From contig CP103037.1 of the NCBI GenBank assembly GCA_024752435.1, positions 2,542,001 to 2,606,000 of the forward strand: 64,000 nt of DNA. The letters are read 5' to 3'. Both the position numbers and the translations under genes were made by a program. The stretch is from Allantophomopsis cytisporea. Lineage: Eukaryota; Ascomycota; Leotiomycetes; Phacidiales; Phacidiaceae. This document shows positions 11,801-22,460 of the stretch, piece by piece; position 1 is the first letter of the stretch; every line of letters starts with the position of its first letter. The notes under the pieces are model-generated. The model made no database searches and was not told the DNA's origin. It worked only from the letters and a program-made list of their open reading frames with translations.

Positions 11801-13424
11801 ATGTCTTCAGACCCAGTTATCAACAAAGAGAAATCTCCTGTGGAGAAGGGAGCATACATAACTTCTGGCACTCTCAACATCGAGGATGGCACAATTGCTG
11901 CAGCAATCGACCCCCAAAAGGAGCGAGCGTTAGTATGGAAATTCGACTTGAGAATCCTCCCTGTCTTGGCCGTAATGTACCTCTTCAACAGTCTGGATAA
12001 ATCGAACCTAGGAAATGCGAAGACCGCCGGACTTGCAACGTCGCTGGATTTAAGAGGCCAAGATTACAACACCATTCTGAGCATATTCTTCGTGCCGTAT
12101 GTTCTTACAGCACCGTTTCTCGGCATTTTTGGAAAGAAGTATGGCCCTAACCGTGTGCTGCCATGCATGATGTTTGTCTTTGGGACCTGCACCATCTGCG
12201 TCGTCGCAGTCCATAACTTCGCCGGCTTGATGGCCGTTCGATGGTTCCTTGGTATGAGTGAATCAGCCTTTTTCCCACTTGTTATTTATTACCAAACAAC
12301 GTGAGTAATATCCTCACCAAGACACCACAGTAAAAAACACTGACAAATGTACAGATTCTATAGAAGAGGAGAATTAGCCCGTCGTCTCGCCATCTTCTAC
12401 GCCGCTCAATCCATTGCCTCTGCATTCTCTGGCCTCCTCGCCTTCGGTGTCTTCCAAATCAAGACTGGCCCCCTCGCTAACTGGCGATACCTCTTCTTAA
12501 TCGAAGGAATTTGCACCGTCCTCTTCTCGTTCTTTGCCTTTTGGTACCTTCCGCGCTCAGCTTCTGAGGCGTCCTTCCTTTCCACAGAGGAGAAAACGTT
12601 GGCGTACGACCGCATGAAGCTTGATTCTTCCAGCATAGTAAATGAAGAGTTCAACTTCAAGGATTCCATCAAGATCTTGCGTGAATGGACTAGTTGGGCA
12701 ATCATCGCCATTGAGATCTGCCTGGGCGTCCCGCTGCAGAGCGTACAGCTGTTCCTGCCCCAGATTATTAAGAGATTAGGCTTTAGTACCGTCAAGACGA
12801 ATTTGTATACTGTCGCGCCAAACGTCTCTGGCGCTATCATGCTCTTGATCCTTGCATATGCAAGTGACTGGTCTCGCTGGAGATTCCCGTTCATTGCGGC
12901 TGGCTTTGCCTTTACTTTCATTGGTATGGTTATTTATGTCGGCATCGATGTAGAGCAGCAAATCAATGTGGCTTACTTCGCTGCGTTTATGATGACTTGG
13001 TAAAGGGCTCTTGTTATTTTTACTTCATAATCTTGTACCATTATTGAAGTATATTCACTAATAGAATGACAGGGGCACTTCAGCACCATCTGTCCTCCTC
13101 GACGTTTGGTATAACAACAACATTGCACACGAAGGCCGTCGTTTGGTCCTGACCACTATTGCTGTCCCTCTTGCAAACTTAATGGGCGTCGTAAGCTCCA
13201 ATATCTTCCAGGACAAAGATGCGCCAAAATACATCCCTGCGTTGGCTACAACCGCCGCCTTCGGTGGCATGGGGTTCATTTTGACCGTGCTGCTTGGTTT
13301 GTGGATGATGACAGACAACAAGCTACGAGACAGGAGACAAGGTGTGAAAATCCGGGTGATAGAGATTCCAACCGAGAGGCTGAGAGATGGGCCGAAGTCC
13401 GAAGAGTTCAGATGGTTCTTGTAG
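11801..13424 (+). CDS. MFS permease, allantoate permease (Dal5) type
   Basis: The model is join(11801..12300, 12355..12999, 13073..13424), giving 498 residues. Both introns are GT-AG (54 and 73 nt) and phase-consistent. The cytosolic N-terminus leads into a 12-helix major facilitator. Hallmarks of the anion:cation symporter/Dal5 family are DLRILPVLAVMYLFNSLDKSNLGNAK in TM1 (positions about 45-70), RWFLGMSESAFFP, and the NWRYLFLIEG block before the central loop. Characterised relatives import allantoate, nicotinate, pantothenate or similar carboxylates, but the substrate cannot be read from the sequence. The stop codon is only 89 bp from the convergent end of a Zn2Cys6 regulator, which hints at co-function. 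Confidence 0.9.
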
Positions 13425-13513
13425 CTAGTACTAATAGGATAATAAAAGTTATTTGATTTCGTCCATGAAAATCTTTGTTGGCGAGAAAACCGACTCATGT
13501 ATTGAAGAACATG

Positions 13514-15539
13514 TCATGTCGGAATATTGGAATCGTTAATTTCCTCGTCCCAGTCGATCTCCCTCCATACCGTACCCTCCCTTTCTTCCGCTGCAGCAAA
13601 GGCATCTTTAGCAGCGAACACCTCTGCCACAACACCCTGCACCTGCCCCAATAGCATTTGCGCCAACGGCCACGCTCTGGACAACCCCTTCAGCGCGCCG
13701 ATATCTAGCTGCAGATACTGTCTTGCCGGACACGGATGGTGTGCTGACATACAAGAGGTCCACTGAGCAGTGTGGACGATAGACGCCACAACGACCACAC
13801 AGGTGAAGAAAGGACTGTGAGAAGTGATGTGTGTTGGGAGAGCGATAAGGTCTGAGATTTCATTTGCACTTTGGATGGTTCGTGCACTGTGGGTGGCGGG
13901 TGAGTCGTAGAATGTGTTTTGTGCGTGCGTTGCAGAGGTTTCAACCATTGCGCAAGAGGGGATCGGTTCTGGGGTGCCGGTGTAGAGGTTTGAATGGGGC
14001 TTGTGGAGAAGAATTGTGCTTCTGTTTTCGTTAGCTGCTCTTTGTTTTCAAGAAGTCGTGGGATGCTTACGCGCTGATTATCATTTTCGCTTGGAAAAGC
14101 ATCTCGTCGACTCTGCCAGAGCGGAACATCAGGCATTCTTTACATCGTGGCAAATGTAGCCGCCAATTCGCCAGGGAAAATTGTGCTTCGCGGAAGGCGG
14201 GGTCCGTAGAGAGATGATGGGGTGGAAGAGATAGGATTTTGCCAAGGTTCCTGATCGCGTCTATGCGGTACGTGAAAGAAGAGAATATTATCTCTTGCCC
14301 GGTAAAAGGGGCCTCGTCGTATTCTTTCAATGACCTAGGTGAGGATGTACGCTATGCATATAAGTATATACTCCCAGAAGCTACAGAGTCATGAGCAGCT
14401 TACTCTCAACAAATAGTCTTCTTCCTCGCAGGGGAGGAGAACATCTGAAGGTACTGTATACAATACGAATGATCGCGCTTGGAGGGCACCGGCGCTCATC
14501 CCATCCACACAATAGATTTCCCAAAATGTGCGTCTCCAGGACTCCTCCATGACAGCATTACCTCGGCCCTCATTGACTGCGAATTGTTGTCTATGCATAC
14601 CAAGTTCAAGTGCCATATCAAGAGCCATCGTAAGAGACTCTGCAGCCTCCTCACGTCTGCACTTCGCATTCAATCCGATGGCATACAAAAGTAATGCTTG
14701 GACAGTGAGGCCGTTCTTTAGAGCACCGACTGATGTGAGCTGTTGTAGGGCATGAGATAATCTATCACAGTTTAAAAAGTTAACATGACAGGAAGCTATG
14801 AAGCATATTGCGGCGAGGAGATGCTGGTTTCGATTTTGGGACAAGATCGTCAATAGATCTTGTTGAGGTGGTAAGAAAGGATGCGAAGCGTGGCAGTAAT
14901 GATAATAAGCATTTATAGCTTTCTCTATTACACCATGAGCAAGTTGCAAATCGAGATCATCAAATGTTGGTACTGTGTTGATGGTTATATTCATGAGTGG
15001 AAGACCCGCTGCAGGCGAACTGCCTTCGGGAGTCATTGCAGTGGAAGGAAGACCGAGACTCGTAAAGCTCGGCGTTATCTCTTGAATTTCATTTAAAAAA
15101 TGGTTGGCATCGATATTCGTTTCTGTTGGAATTGATTTAGCCTTCAAATTACCTTGGACCATAGCTGCTGTGTTTTGTGATACTCACGTGAGATATCCTC
15201 GAGAGACATTGGGTCTCGGGATTGCATCCTGGCCATGGCAGTCTCGACCTCGGCGATACCAAACATAGGGACTGAAACGGGCTGTGAACTACGGGCAGTT
15301 CGCCGAGGACCCTTGTATCCCCGGCGGGATTTCTGATATAAACATTTCAAAGACGACTGAAGACACCGCGCACATGGAGAGTGTCCATCACATTTCAAGT
15401 GCTTCGTCCGGCATTCAACACATGCCAGTGGGGTCGGTCGTATTGGTGGTGGCCGAGAAGGTTGCAGTGCCTCAGAGTTAGAGGTGGTACCAACACCATC
15501 TCGAGTGTCGAAAGGGTCAGAATCTGCCCCGGTCACCAT
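13514..15539 (-). CDS. Zn2Cys6 (Gal4-type) transcription factor
   Basis: The model is complement(join(13514..14021, 14071..14351, 14404..15122, 15188..15539)), giving 619 residues. The three introns (65, 52 and 49 nt) are GT-AG and in phase. The binuclear zinc cluster is complete: C40, C43, C50, C56, C59 and C66 (ACVECRTKHLKC...CARC). A fungal-specific transcription factor domain follows; the segment around YYHYCHASHPFLPP and the LLAAICFIASC helix is typical of it. It should be nuclear and bind paired CGG/CCG-like half-sites as a dimer. It is divergent to an ABCG transporter across 878 bp and convergent with an MFS permease. This is the usual layout of a pathway-specific regulator. Two copies of an inverted GGTCG/CGACC motif in the divergent promoter are candidate targets. 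Confidence 0.9.
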
Positions 15540-15823
15540 GTTAGGTAGATTATAATCTTGCCTTTACTGAGTTGAAGGACGTATGGAAGGGTGCAATTGT
15601 GTAACAATAAATAGGGAATGAGATTCAAGCGTTGCTCCGTAGAATGATTAGCAGTAAAAGCGATACAACGATGATAAGGGACTGAAATGGCTATGATGTG
15701 ATGTGTACGAAAACCAAGCACCTTATGCAATCCCGACAAGGGATCTGTGTATGTATTTTGTTGTGCCTAGGTGGTGAATCAAAGTACAAGTCAATTGCAG
15801 TGCACGTGCCATAATTGCCTAGG

Positions 15824-15840
15824 TATGGTCGGCGACCATA
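15824..15840. promoter_or_regulatory. inverted repeat TATGGTCG-G-CGACCATA
   Basis: Perfect 8-bp arms flank a single central G. The core is GGTCGGCGACC. It lies 285 bp upstream of the start codon of the Zn2Cys6 gene. Such short inverted repeats are a common form of fungal zinc-cluster binding site; binding here is inferred, not shown. Confidence 0.6.
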
Positions 15841-16128
15841 AGTAATGTACCTAAGCACGTAAATGTCGATAGAGTAAATGTTTAATTATACATCTACATC
15901 GACGCCACCTACCTATTGCTTATCAATGTAGATCTTTCTTGGACTCACGATGTAGGCCAATTTGATTATCTACCTCTTCATATTGCTTTTTAAAAATCAT
16001 CCTAGTATTAATTGAGAGACACACATCTTCAAATTGTCTTTATATAATGTTATGCATTGAATATACCCACTCAATGCCAGTTGCGACGTCTCGCTCAATA
16101 CTACGTACATACCGATAAAGTTCATTTT

Positions 16129-16139
16129 GGTCGCCGACC
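16129..16139. promoter_or_regulatory. inverted repeat GGTCG-C-CGACC
   Basis: This is the same 11-bp core as at 15824-15840, read on the opposite strand. It lies 279 bp upstream of the ABCG start codon. The recurrence in one promoter suggests shared regulation of both divergent genes. Confidence 0.6.
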
Positions 16140-16417
16140 TCGACGTTCCCGAAAAGTTCTAACGGATAACGGAGGTATCAATATCACCTGCTGCTCAACG
16201 TCGCTAGTCCATCGAGGAAACGCCCACAACACACCCGGCGACCTGAACTGGCCTATTTCACAAATGCTAAAATGGCTGACACTGGGAAAACAAGTGCTGA
16301 GGCAGCAGCATGTCGGAGAATATATATCTGGTGTAACTTCACATGATTCTCATATTGCATGCTAACCCTCGAATCACTCAACATCAGAACCACTTAACCT
16401 GCAGTCACAAACTCACG

Positions 16418-18691
16418 ATGCAGACGCAACCCCCTATCTCCCAGGCCTTAGACATCGAAAAGTCCGCCGGCCACAGTACCTACAGCACGACCCAAAGTAC
16501 CCACCTGCGCAATACAGCCGTGGACACTTTCGCCTGGCGTGATATCACTGTGACGGTGCAGGACACGGTCAGCAAAGCGTCAAAGCCCATCCTCAGTAAT
16601 GTCAGCGGCTGTATTCGCGCCGGCGAGATCTGCGCTCTGATGGGCCCCTCAGGCTGCGGGAAGACCACGCTCTTGAACGTTCTTGCTTATCGAAATGCAG
16701 CATCGGGCGCTAAGGTCTCTGGTGAGATTTTTGTCAATGGCGTTGTTCCCGCCTTATCGACGTTTCGCGATATGAGCTCCTACGTTGAGCAGGAGGATGC
16801 GCTAATTGGATCGCTCACTGTTCGGGAGACGATGGATTTTGCAGCGAAGCTGTCTTTGCCCAGGTTAGTTCATATGTGGCATTAGGGCACTAAGTCTTGC
16901 TCTCTGTCAATAATTAGAACCTATTGTTGCTAACTTTCGTGCTGATAACTGCTAGTTCTGTATCGAAGACGGAGCGACTTCGTCGCATTGATGACTTACT
17001 TATGTCGTTCGGCTTGAGGGATCAGTCTCACACCATCATTGGTACTCCGATTAGGAAAGGAATCAGTGGTGGGCAAAAAAGGAGAGTCAGTGTTGCTAGT
17101 CAACTCATTACTGAGCCTAAGATTATGTTTCTTGATGAACCTACCAGTGGACTCGACTCCTCTGCCAGCAGAGAAGTTATATCCTTCATCAAAGAGGTGG
17201 CGCGGGCTAACAACGTGCGTATCATTATCTACTGCTTTGCTGTCGACGAAGTCAAAATTTATAGCATGTTTGTCCGACCTAACATGTATTATAGTTGATT
17301 GTGATTGCCAGTATTCATCAGCCGTCGACTTCCACTTTCGAACTATTCGATAAGCTTGTTCTCTTGTCAAGTGGCAAAAATCATTATATTGGTCCCGTTG
17401 CAGGTACCAAGTCATACTTCGATAGGATTGGGTTCCAAATGCCGGTGCAAATGAATCCAGCCGAATATATCCTTGATATCATGAATGTTGATTTCTCAGC
17501 CGATCGGGGGACTGCGACTAAGCGGCTGGGCAAGTCACTTGCATCTTGGGAGGTATCTGAAGAGTTAAAGACTCTGCATGAAGATATCAATGAAATAGTT
17601 GGCCGAGCCCCTTCGGGATTACCAGAATCGAAGAAAGAGATGAACAAGTTTCTTGTTCCTGTGGTCCTAATTCATAGGTTATTCATCAAGAGCTACCGAG
17701 ATGTCGTCGCGTACGGTATTCGCATAGCTATGTACATGGGTACTGCATTTGATCCTCCAGCACAATAGACACTGAAACTAATTTGACTCTAGGATTGGCC
17801 ATTATGATGGGTACAGTTTGGCTTAGATTAGATACTAACCAAAACTCTATTCAGTCATTCATCAACGCTATTGTAAGTACTACAAGAAGGTTCCCAAGGC
17901 ATCTCTAATACTCATTAGTTCTTCGGATCGGCTTTCATGTCCTTCATGGCCGTAGCATACGTACCCTCATTCCTCGAAGACCGCGCAACATACATCAAAG
18001 AGCGCGCCAACGGTCTCTATGGCCCCACAGCATTCACAATAGCAAACTTCCTTATCGGACTACCATATCTCTGTTAATATATCCAGATTCCTTTAATAAG
18101 AGTCTTACTAATGTCTACATAGTCTTCATCTCCCTGCTGTTCTCCACTATAGCTTACTGGCTTAGTAATTTCCGCCCTACAGCAGATGCATTCTTCACGT
18201 GGATCATGTGGCTGTTTCTCGACCTTGTTGCGGCCGAGTCTCTAGTTGTACTCGTAACATCACTATTTCCCAACTTCGTCATCGCCCTTGCCCTTACTGC
18301 CTTCGCTAATGGTCTGTGGATGTCGGTCGGCGGCTTCCTCGTATCACCTAAGATCCTTAATGTTTTCTGGAGATATGTGTTTCATTATATCGACTACCAG
18401 GTAACTATACTCACAATCCTAATGAAGTTGCAAAGCTAACGAAGATGGTAGACGTATGTGTTCCAGGGTATGATGGTCAATGAATTCGCAGATAGATCGT
18501 ATAGTTGTGGTGATGGCTGCGCATGTATGTATCAGACTGATCTCGCAGATCAGTGTCGAATTGCTGGGACAGGCGTTTTGAGAGAGTATGGGTATCACGC
18601 GGGTCATACTGGTGAATGGGTGGGTATTCTATTAGGTATTGTACTAGGCTATAGACTTCTTGGGTGGGCAGCTCTCAAGTGGAGACTATAA
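16418..18691 (+). CDS. ABC transporter, G subfamily half-transporter (White/Brown type)
   Basis: The model is join(16418..16863, 16956..17214, 17295..17739, 17793..17872, 17919..18072, 18123..18400, 18452..18691), giving 633 residues. All six introns are GT-AG and phase-consistent, so the gene is intact despite many short ORF pieces. The ATP-binding domain comes first: Walker A GPSGCGKTTLL (about 75-85), signature ISGGQKRR, Walker B KIMFLDEPTSGLDSS and H-loop SIHQPS. A six-helix membrane domain follows. This NBD-TMD order and length mark an ABCG half-transporter that must dimerise. Relatives export lipophilic compounds or sterol-like molecules; the substrate here is unknown. It shares a promoter region with the Zn2Cys6 gene. 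Confidence 0.92.
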
Positions 18692-19579
18692 GTTACATTA
18701 AGCTATTAACAATTTCTTCTGTTTAGACAAGGTATTAAATACCATGATATCTTATCGAAGACATACGTTGCAAATGCCTGACTTCTTGATCATCTTTACA
18801 CTACATACATACAAAACTTTCAAAAGTTGTTAATCCATATAACAGGCGCTCAGTCATCCTAATTTACGTCCGAACGGAGTGAGTGAAGATTGAAAGACGT
18901 ACTGACCAAGAAAAAACGAAAATCTTAAGTACAAGCTATGACTGGGAGTTATATTTGAAGTATAATACGGCAAGACTTCACAGGACACATTATGCAATTC
19001 AAGAACATGTCGTATAGATTATCACCCTGCATTAAATTTGCTCATTTGGTCCATTAATGGGAACAGGCCAGGGCGACGACTTCGAAGCTCTGCTAGTGCG
19101 GGGTAAGCAAGCGACCCCCACAAAGTTCATGCGTGGATGGGATCTCTAAGGGAAGTAGACAAAGCTTTCAAATCCGAAATAAGTTCTGGAATATAAATCT
19201 AGGGAGATCAAACCGTATCTTTGACATAGGAAGTGTGGGTTACATATCGTTTGATACAAAATATTCAGCATGCTCGCCTTCTCTATGTGCGGGGTACATA
19301 CTACCGAATGAAGGTGATCTCTTGTGATATCAGTACCCGGGGTAGAATACGTGCAAGGATCCCTAGGTTTTTCGAAATGGGCACGACTATTCCCAGTTCC
19401 AAATTCGTAGAACAAAACACAATCAACGGCGACTCACAGCTCTCTAGACAACTATTTACGCTCTTCAACATTTGAGCCTGCGCAGGAACTCTATAAAGCC
19501 GAGCTAAGGACTCTTCAATCATTTCTTGACCGGTTGCTTTGAATACCTGGAGAAATTCCCTTTCATTCTAACAGCAAAA
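18692..19579. other. intergenic region
   Basis: This stretch lies between the ABCG transporter and the second permease, both on the plus strand. The ORFs are short and without motifs. A single GCGACCCCC half-site-like sequence occurs near 19107. I see no repeat or RNA gene. Confidence 0.5.
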
Positions 19580-21281
19580 ATGGCCGCCAACTCACCTCAC
19601 TCAGTCGGCGATATAGAGAGTAAGATTGGCGTACCGAAATATATCGAGAATGCACAAGGCACAGAAGAGAATGGAAGCACTGAGAGTATTGAAAGGAATA
19701 CAGCCTTAGTTTGGAAGCAAGATATCCGAATCGTCCCTTTATGCGCTGGCATATATCTGTTGTGCTATTTAGACCGCTCCAACATCGGTCAGTCTTCCTC
19801 ATCGTGAAACCGATATAATTCTCACAATATCTAGGGAATGCCAAGACCCTCAATGCCTCAACTCACAATGACCTCCTCTCGGAAACCAACATGACCAATT
19901 ATCAGTATACGTAGGTTGTCACCTCAAATCCCGATGAATTCGTTCTTATTATCACAGTCTTGCTCTAATGGTGTTTCTGGTTGCTTATGCAGTCTTCGAA
20001 GTACCCTCAAACTATTTTTTGAAGAAATTGAGACCGAGCAGATGGATCGCATTTTTGATGTTTAGTTGGGGAGCCCTCACTATGGGCCTTGGAGGTGTTC
20101 ATTCTTGGGGGGCAGTAACTGCAGTACGATTTATGCTTGGTGTCTTTGAGGCTGGTACAGTAATGTGAATTCCTCTTCTATATTCCATTCTGAAATTTGC
20201 AACAGGTCTATTCCCAGGTTTGGTCTACTACCTCACGTTCTGGTACCGTGTTGATGAACGCAGCATCAGAGTTGCATTTATTCTGGCTTCGGCTACACTT
20301 GCAGGTGCATTCGGCGGCGCCCTTGCATTCGGAATTGGGCATATGAATGGATCGCATAGTCTCTCAGCATGGCGCTGGTTGTTCATTATCGAGGGAGCTC
20401 CGTCTTGCGCCTCATCTATTATGGTGTTTCTGTTCCTTCCAGATTATCCGGAGACTGCAAAGTGGCTCACTGCAGAGGATAAAACTCTTGCTACGCAGCG
20501 ACTAGCAACCGAGGGATCCCATGGTCATTCCAAGAGCTTAACTTGGACTCAAGCAAAAGAAACTTTGACAGACTGGAGGCTCTATGCCCATTATGCTGTA
20601 AGTTCCTTCAAGACGGGCTACTAAAGGTGCCCGTTTACTTATTGTATCATAGATCTATTTCGGAATCTCCACACCTTTCTCTTCCCTCTCCCTCTTCACA
20701 CCCAGCATAACAGCCGGCCTTGGCTTCAAGAACCTCAAGGCACAACTAATGACCGTACCACCCTACGCAGTCGCATGTATGTACCTCAACTCCTCCCCTC
20801 GAGTCCTACTGATCCACTAGACATCATAACAATCCTCGTGTCCTACTCAGCTGACCACTTCAACGCGCGTGCAATTCACTCCGCCCTCCTCGCCACTGTT
20901 GGCGCTATAGGCTTCATGGCATCCGCACTCCTACCCGCACAAGCCTACTCAGCGCGCTACGGTTGCCTCATTGTCGCAACCTCCGGAGCATTCTCTTGCA
21001 TTCCGCCGCTGCTAGGCTGGCTCTCCTCCAACCTACACTCCACCACCGCTGCTGGTCTCGCCATCGCGCTGAACATCTCGGTTGGGGCACTGGGGCAGAT
21101 TGCAGGGGTTTTTATCTATAAGGCTGATGAGAAAGAAAGAGGATATCCTACTGGACATTGGGTTAATGCTGGATTACTGTTTTTTGTGGCAGTGGGGTGT
21201 GTAGGGCTGTGGGAGTATTATCGAAGACTTAATAGGGGGGTTTTGAGAGGGGCTGGGGACGCGAGATTGTATGCGTATTAG
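19580..21281 (+). CDS. MFS permease, Dal5/allantoate permease type
   Basis: The model is join(19580..19787, 19835..19910, 19958..20154, 20206..20597, 20653..20776, 20821..21281), giving 485 residues. Five introns of 44-55 nt are phase-consistent. For intron 3 I chose donor GTACAG at 20155, because it restores the family motif EAGLFPGLVYYLTFWY. Other family marks are LDRSNIGNAKT in TM1, FEVPSNYFLKKLRPSRW and SAWRWLFIIEGAPSC. The product is a 12-helix plasma-membrane importer of small organic acids or vitamins; the substrate is unknown. Its intron positions and sequence differ from the 11.8-kb permease, so it is not a recent tandem copy. Confidence 0.9.
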
Positions 21282-22460
21282 GTATTTTTGAGCGGGATTT
21301 GTATCGTATGAACCATAAATTGCTTCTGTTATAACATATAGGATTCGATACCTTGATCCAAATGTGTGCTCCACTTGTCGATGGAAGAAAAAGCAAACGA
21401 TAGCAAGAGATTTCTACCATCGAGCTTGAACATCCAAGTTTCATTGAAATTTATGATACATTTCAACGCTTAGTAGGATTATGTATGAAGACTAAAATGA
21501 ACAGATGTGCCATATTCAACATCAAGTGAGCTATTAGCCTGTTATATAAATAGACAGCGACCGGTCGCGATCATCCACTGTGTATTGTGGAGTAAACAAC
21601 TCAATAGAGGATTGCTTGGCGCATAAATAGCCACTATAAACGTCAATGCTGATAGTTAAATCTAGGATATCTTTGCGGTACGTTGACAACAGTACCTAGA
21701 TTTCTTTTTGAATAGGCATAGTATACGGGGCTTACTGAAGTTATAAAAGTATGGAAGTTGACTACATATGTTCAATGCCAAGCTTCCAGGGACCAGATGC
21801 CAACCGTCAAACCACAAAGCAAACTCCAGGACGTACCAACCATTTGTTACTGATTGCAAAAACCAAACCATGTATCGTGTCAATTGAACGTTTCGATTGG
21901 TTGACCGGTGAAAAGTCACTCGCATTCTGCAGATTGCCGGATATGATCCCAGAATAAGAAGGACTCTAAGTCTGGCGCTCACTGCCTCAGGCGTGGGGAA
22001 GCGACCTTCTTCTTCAGGGATGCCATTCCATGTGCAAACGTGAAACACCTAGCAAATGGCAGACATTTCGACTGATGAGATGAACTGTCTAAACCTATTC
22101 TTGGTGTTTTTGTCACAATGTACTCTTTATCTGGAGTCTTGAAGGGAACGCATAAGCCTTTATAGGTACGATGGTAGCTGGTCAGAACGACACCTCTAAC
22201 AGCAAGAATCCCCCTATCGATACAATGATAAGAGGAGCACATAAGACTGTTTCTCCGACGACTATAGAGCAGAACAATGCAAAGAAGAAGGCAGGTGCTT
22301 CATGTTTCCCTCAAGTAACACACATCTCCATCTCCTCTTTTCTTTCGTATGAGATCAACATGCTTCCAATTCTGGAATCGTAAGTCTTGGCATCACAACA
22401 TACAGCCAAATTAATCTGATTACTGCCTTGTTATAACTTATTTGAACTTTATCCTGACTC
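21282..22460. other. intergenic region upstream of GH79 gene
   Basis: There is no supported gene in this 1.18-kb gap. A perfect 12-bp palindrome, GCGACCGGTCGC, occurs at 21557-21568 and places CGACC and GGTCG half-sites back to back. Minus-strand ORFs (21662-22242) show no domain. Confidence 0.5.
21557..21568. promoter_or_regulatory. perfect palindrome GCGACCGGTCGC
   Basis: This 12-bp palindrome combines the half-sites CGACC and GGTCG in everted order. The same pentamers form the inverted motifs at 15824 and 16129. It lies 276 bp after the permease stop and about 890 bp before the GH79 start. A regulatory role is an inference. Confidence 0.45.

Larger units (their letters stand above)
15540..16417. 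promoter_or_regulatory. divergent promoter of the Zn2Cys6 factor and ABCG transporter
   Basis: This 878-bp region holds both 5' flanks. It contains two inverted-repeat motifs built from the same half-sites, GGTCG and CGACC with a 1-base centre (15824-15840 and 16129-16139). It also contains CACGTG-like and CCTAGGTA elements around 15800-15860. No gene is supported here. Confidence 0.6.

Noticed and set aside
15165..15187. Very short (23-nt) intron at the end of the Zn2Cys6 gene's first exon
   Set aside because: It is too short for splicing. A 65-nt intron ending at 15123 keeps the frame and has a branch-like CTAA sequence.
16418..18691. First impression of a broken ABC transporter split over several frames
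   Set aside because: Six canonical introns join the pieces in phase into a complete 633-residue half-transporter.
20155..20205. Alternative intron in the second permease using donor GTAATG at 20160
   Set aside because: It leads into a wrong frame. Donor GTACAG at 20155 restores the conserved EAGLFPG motif.
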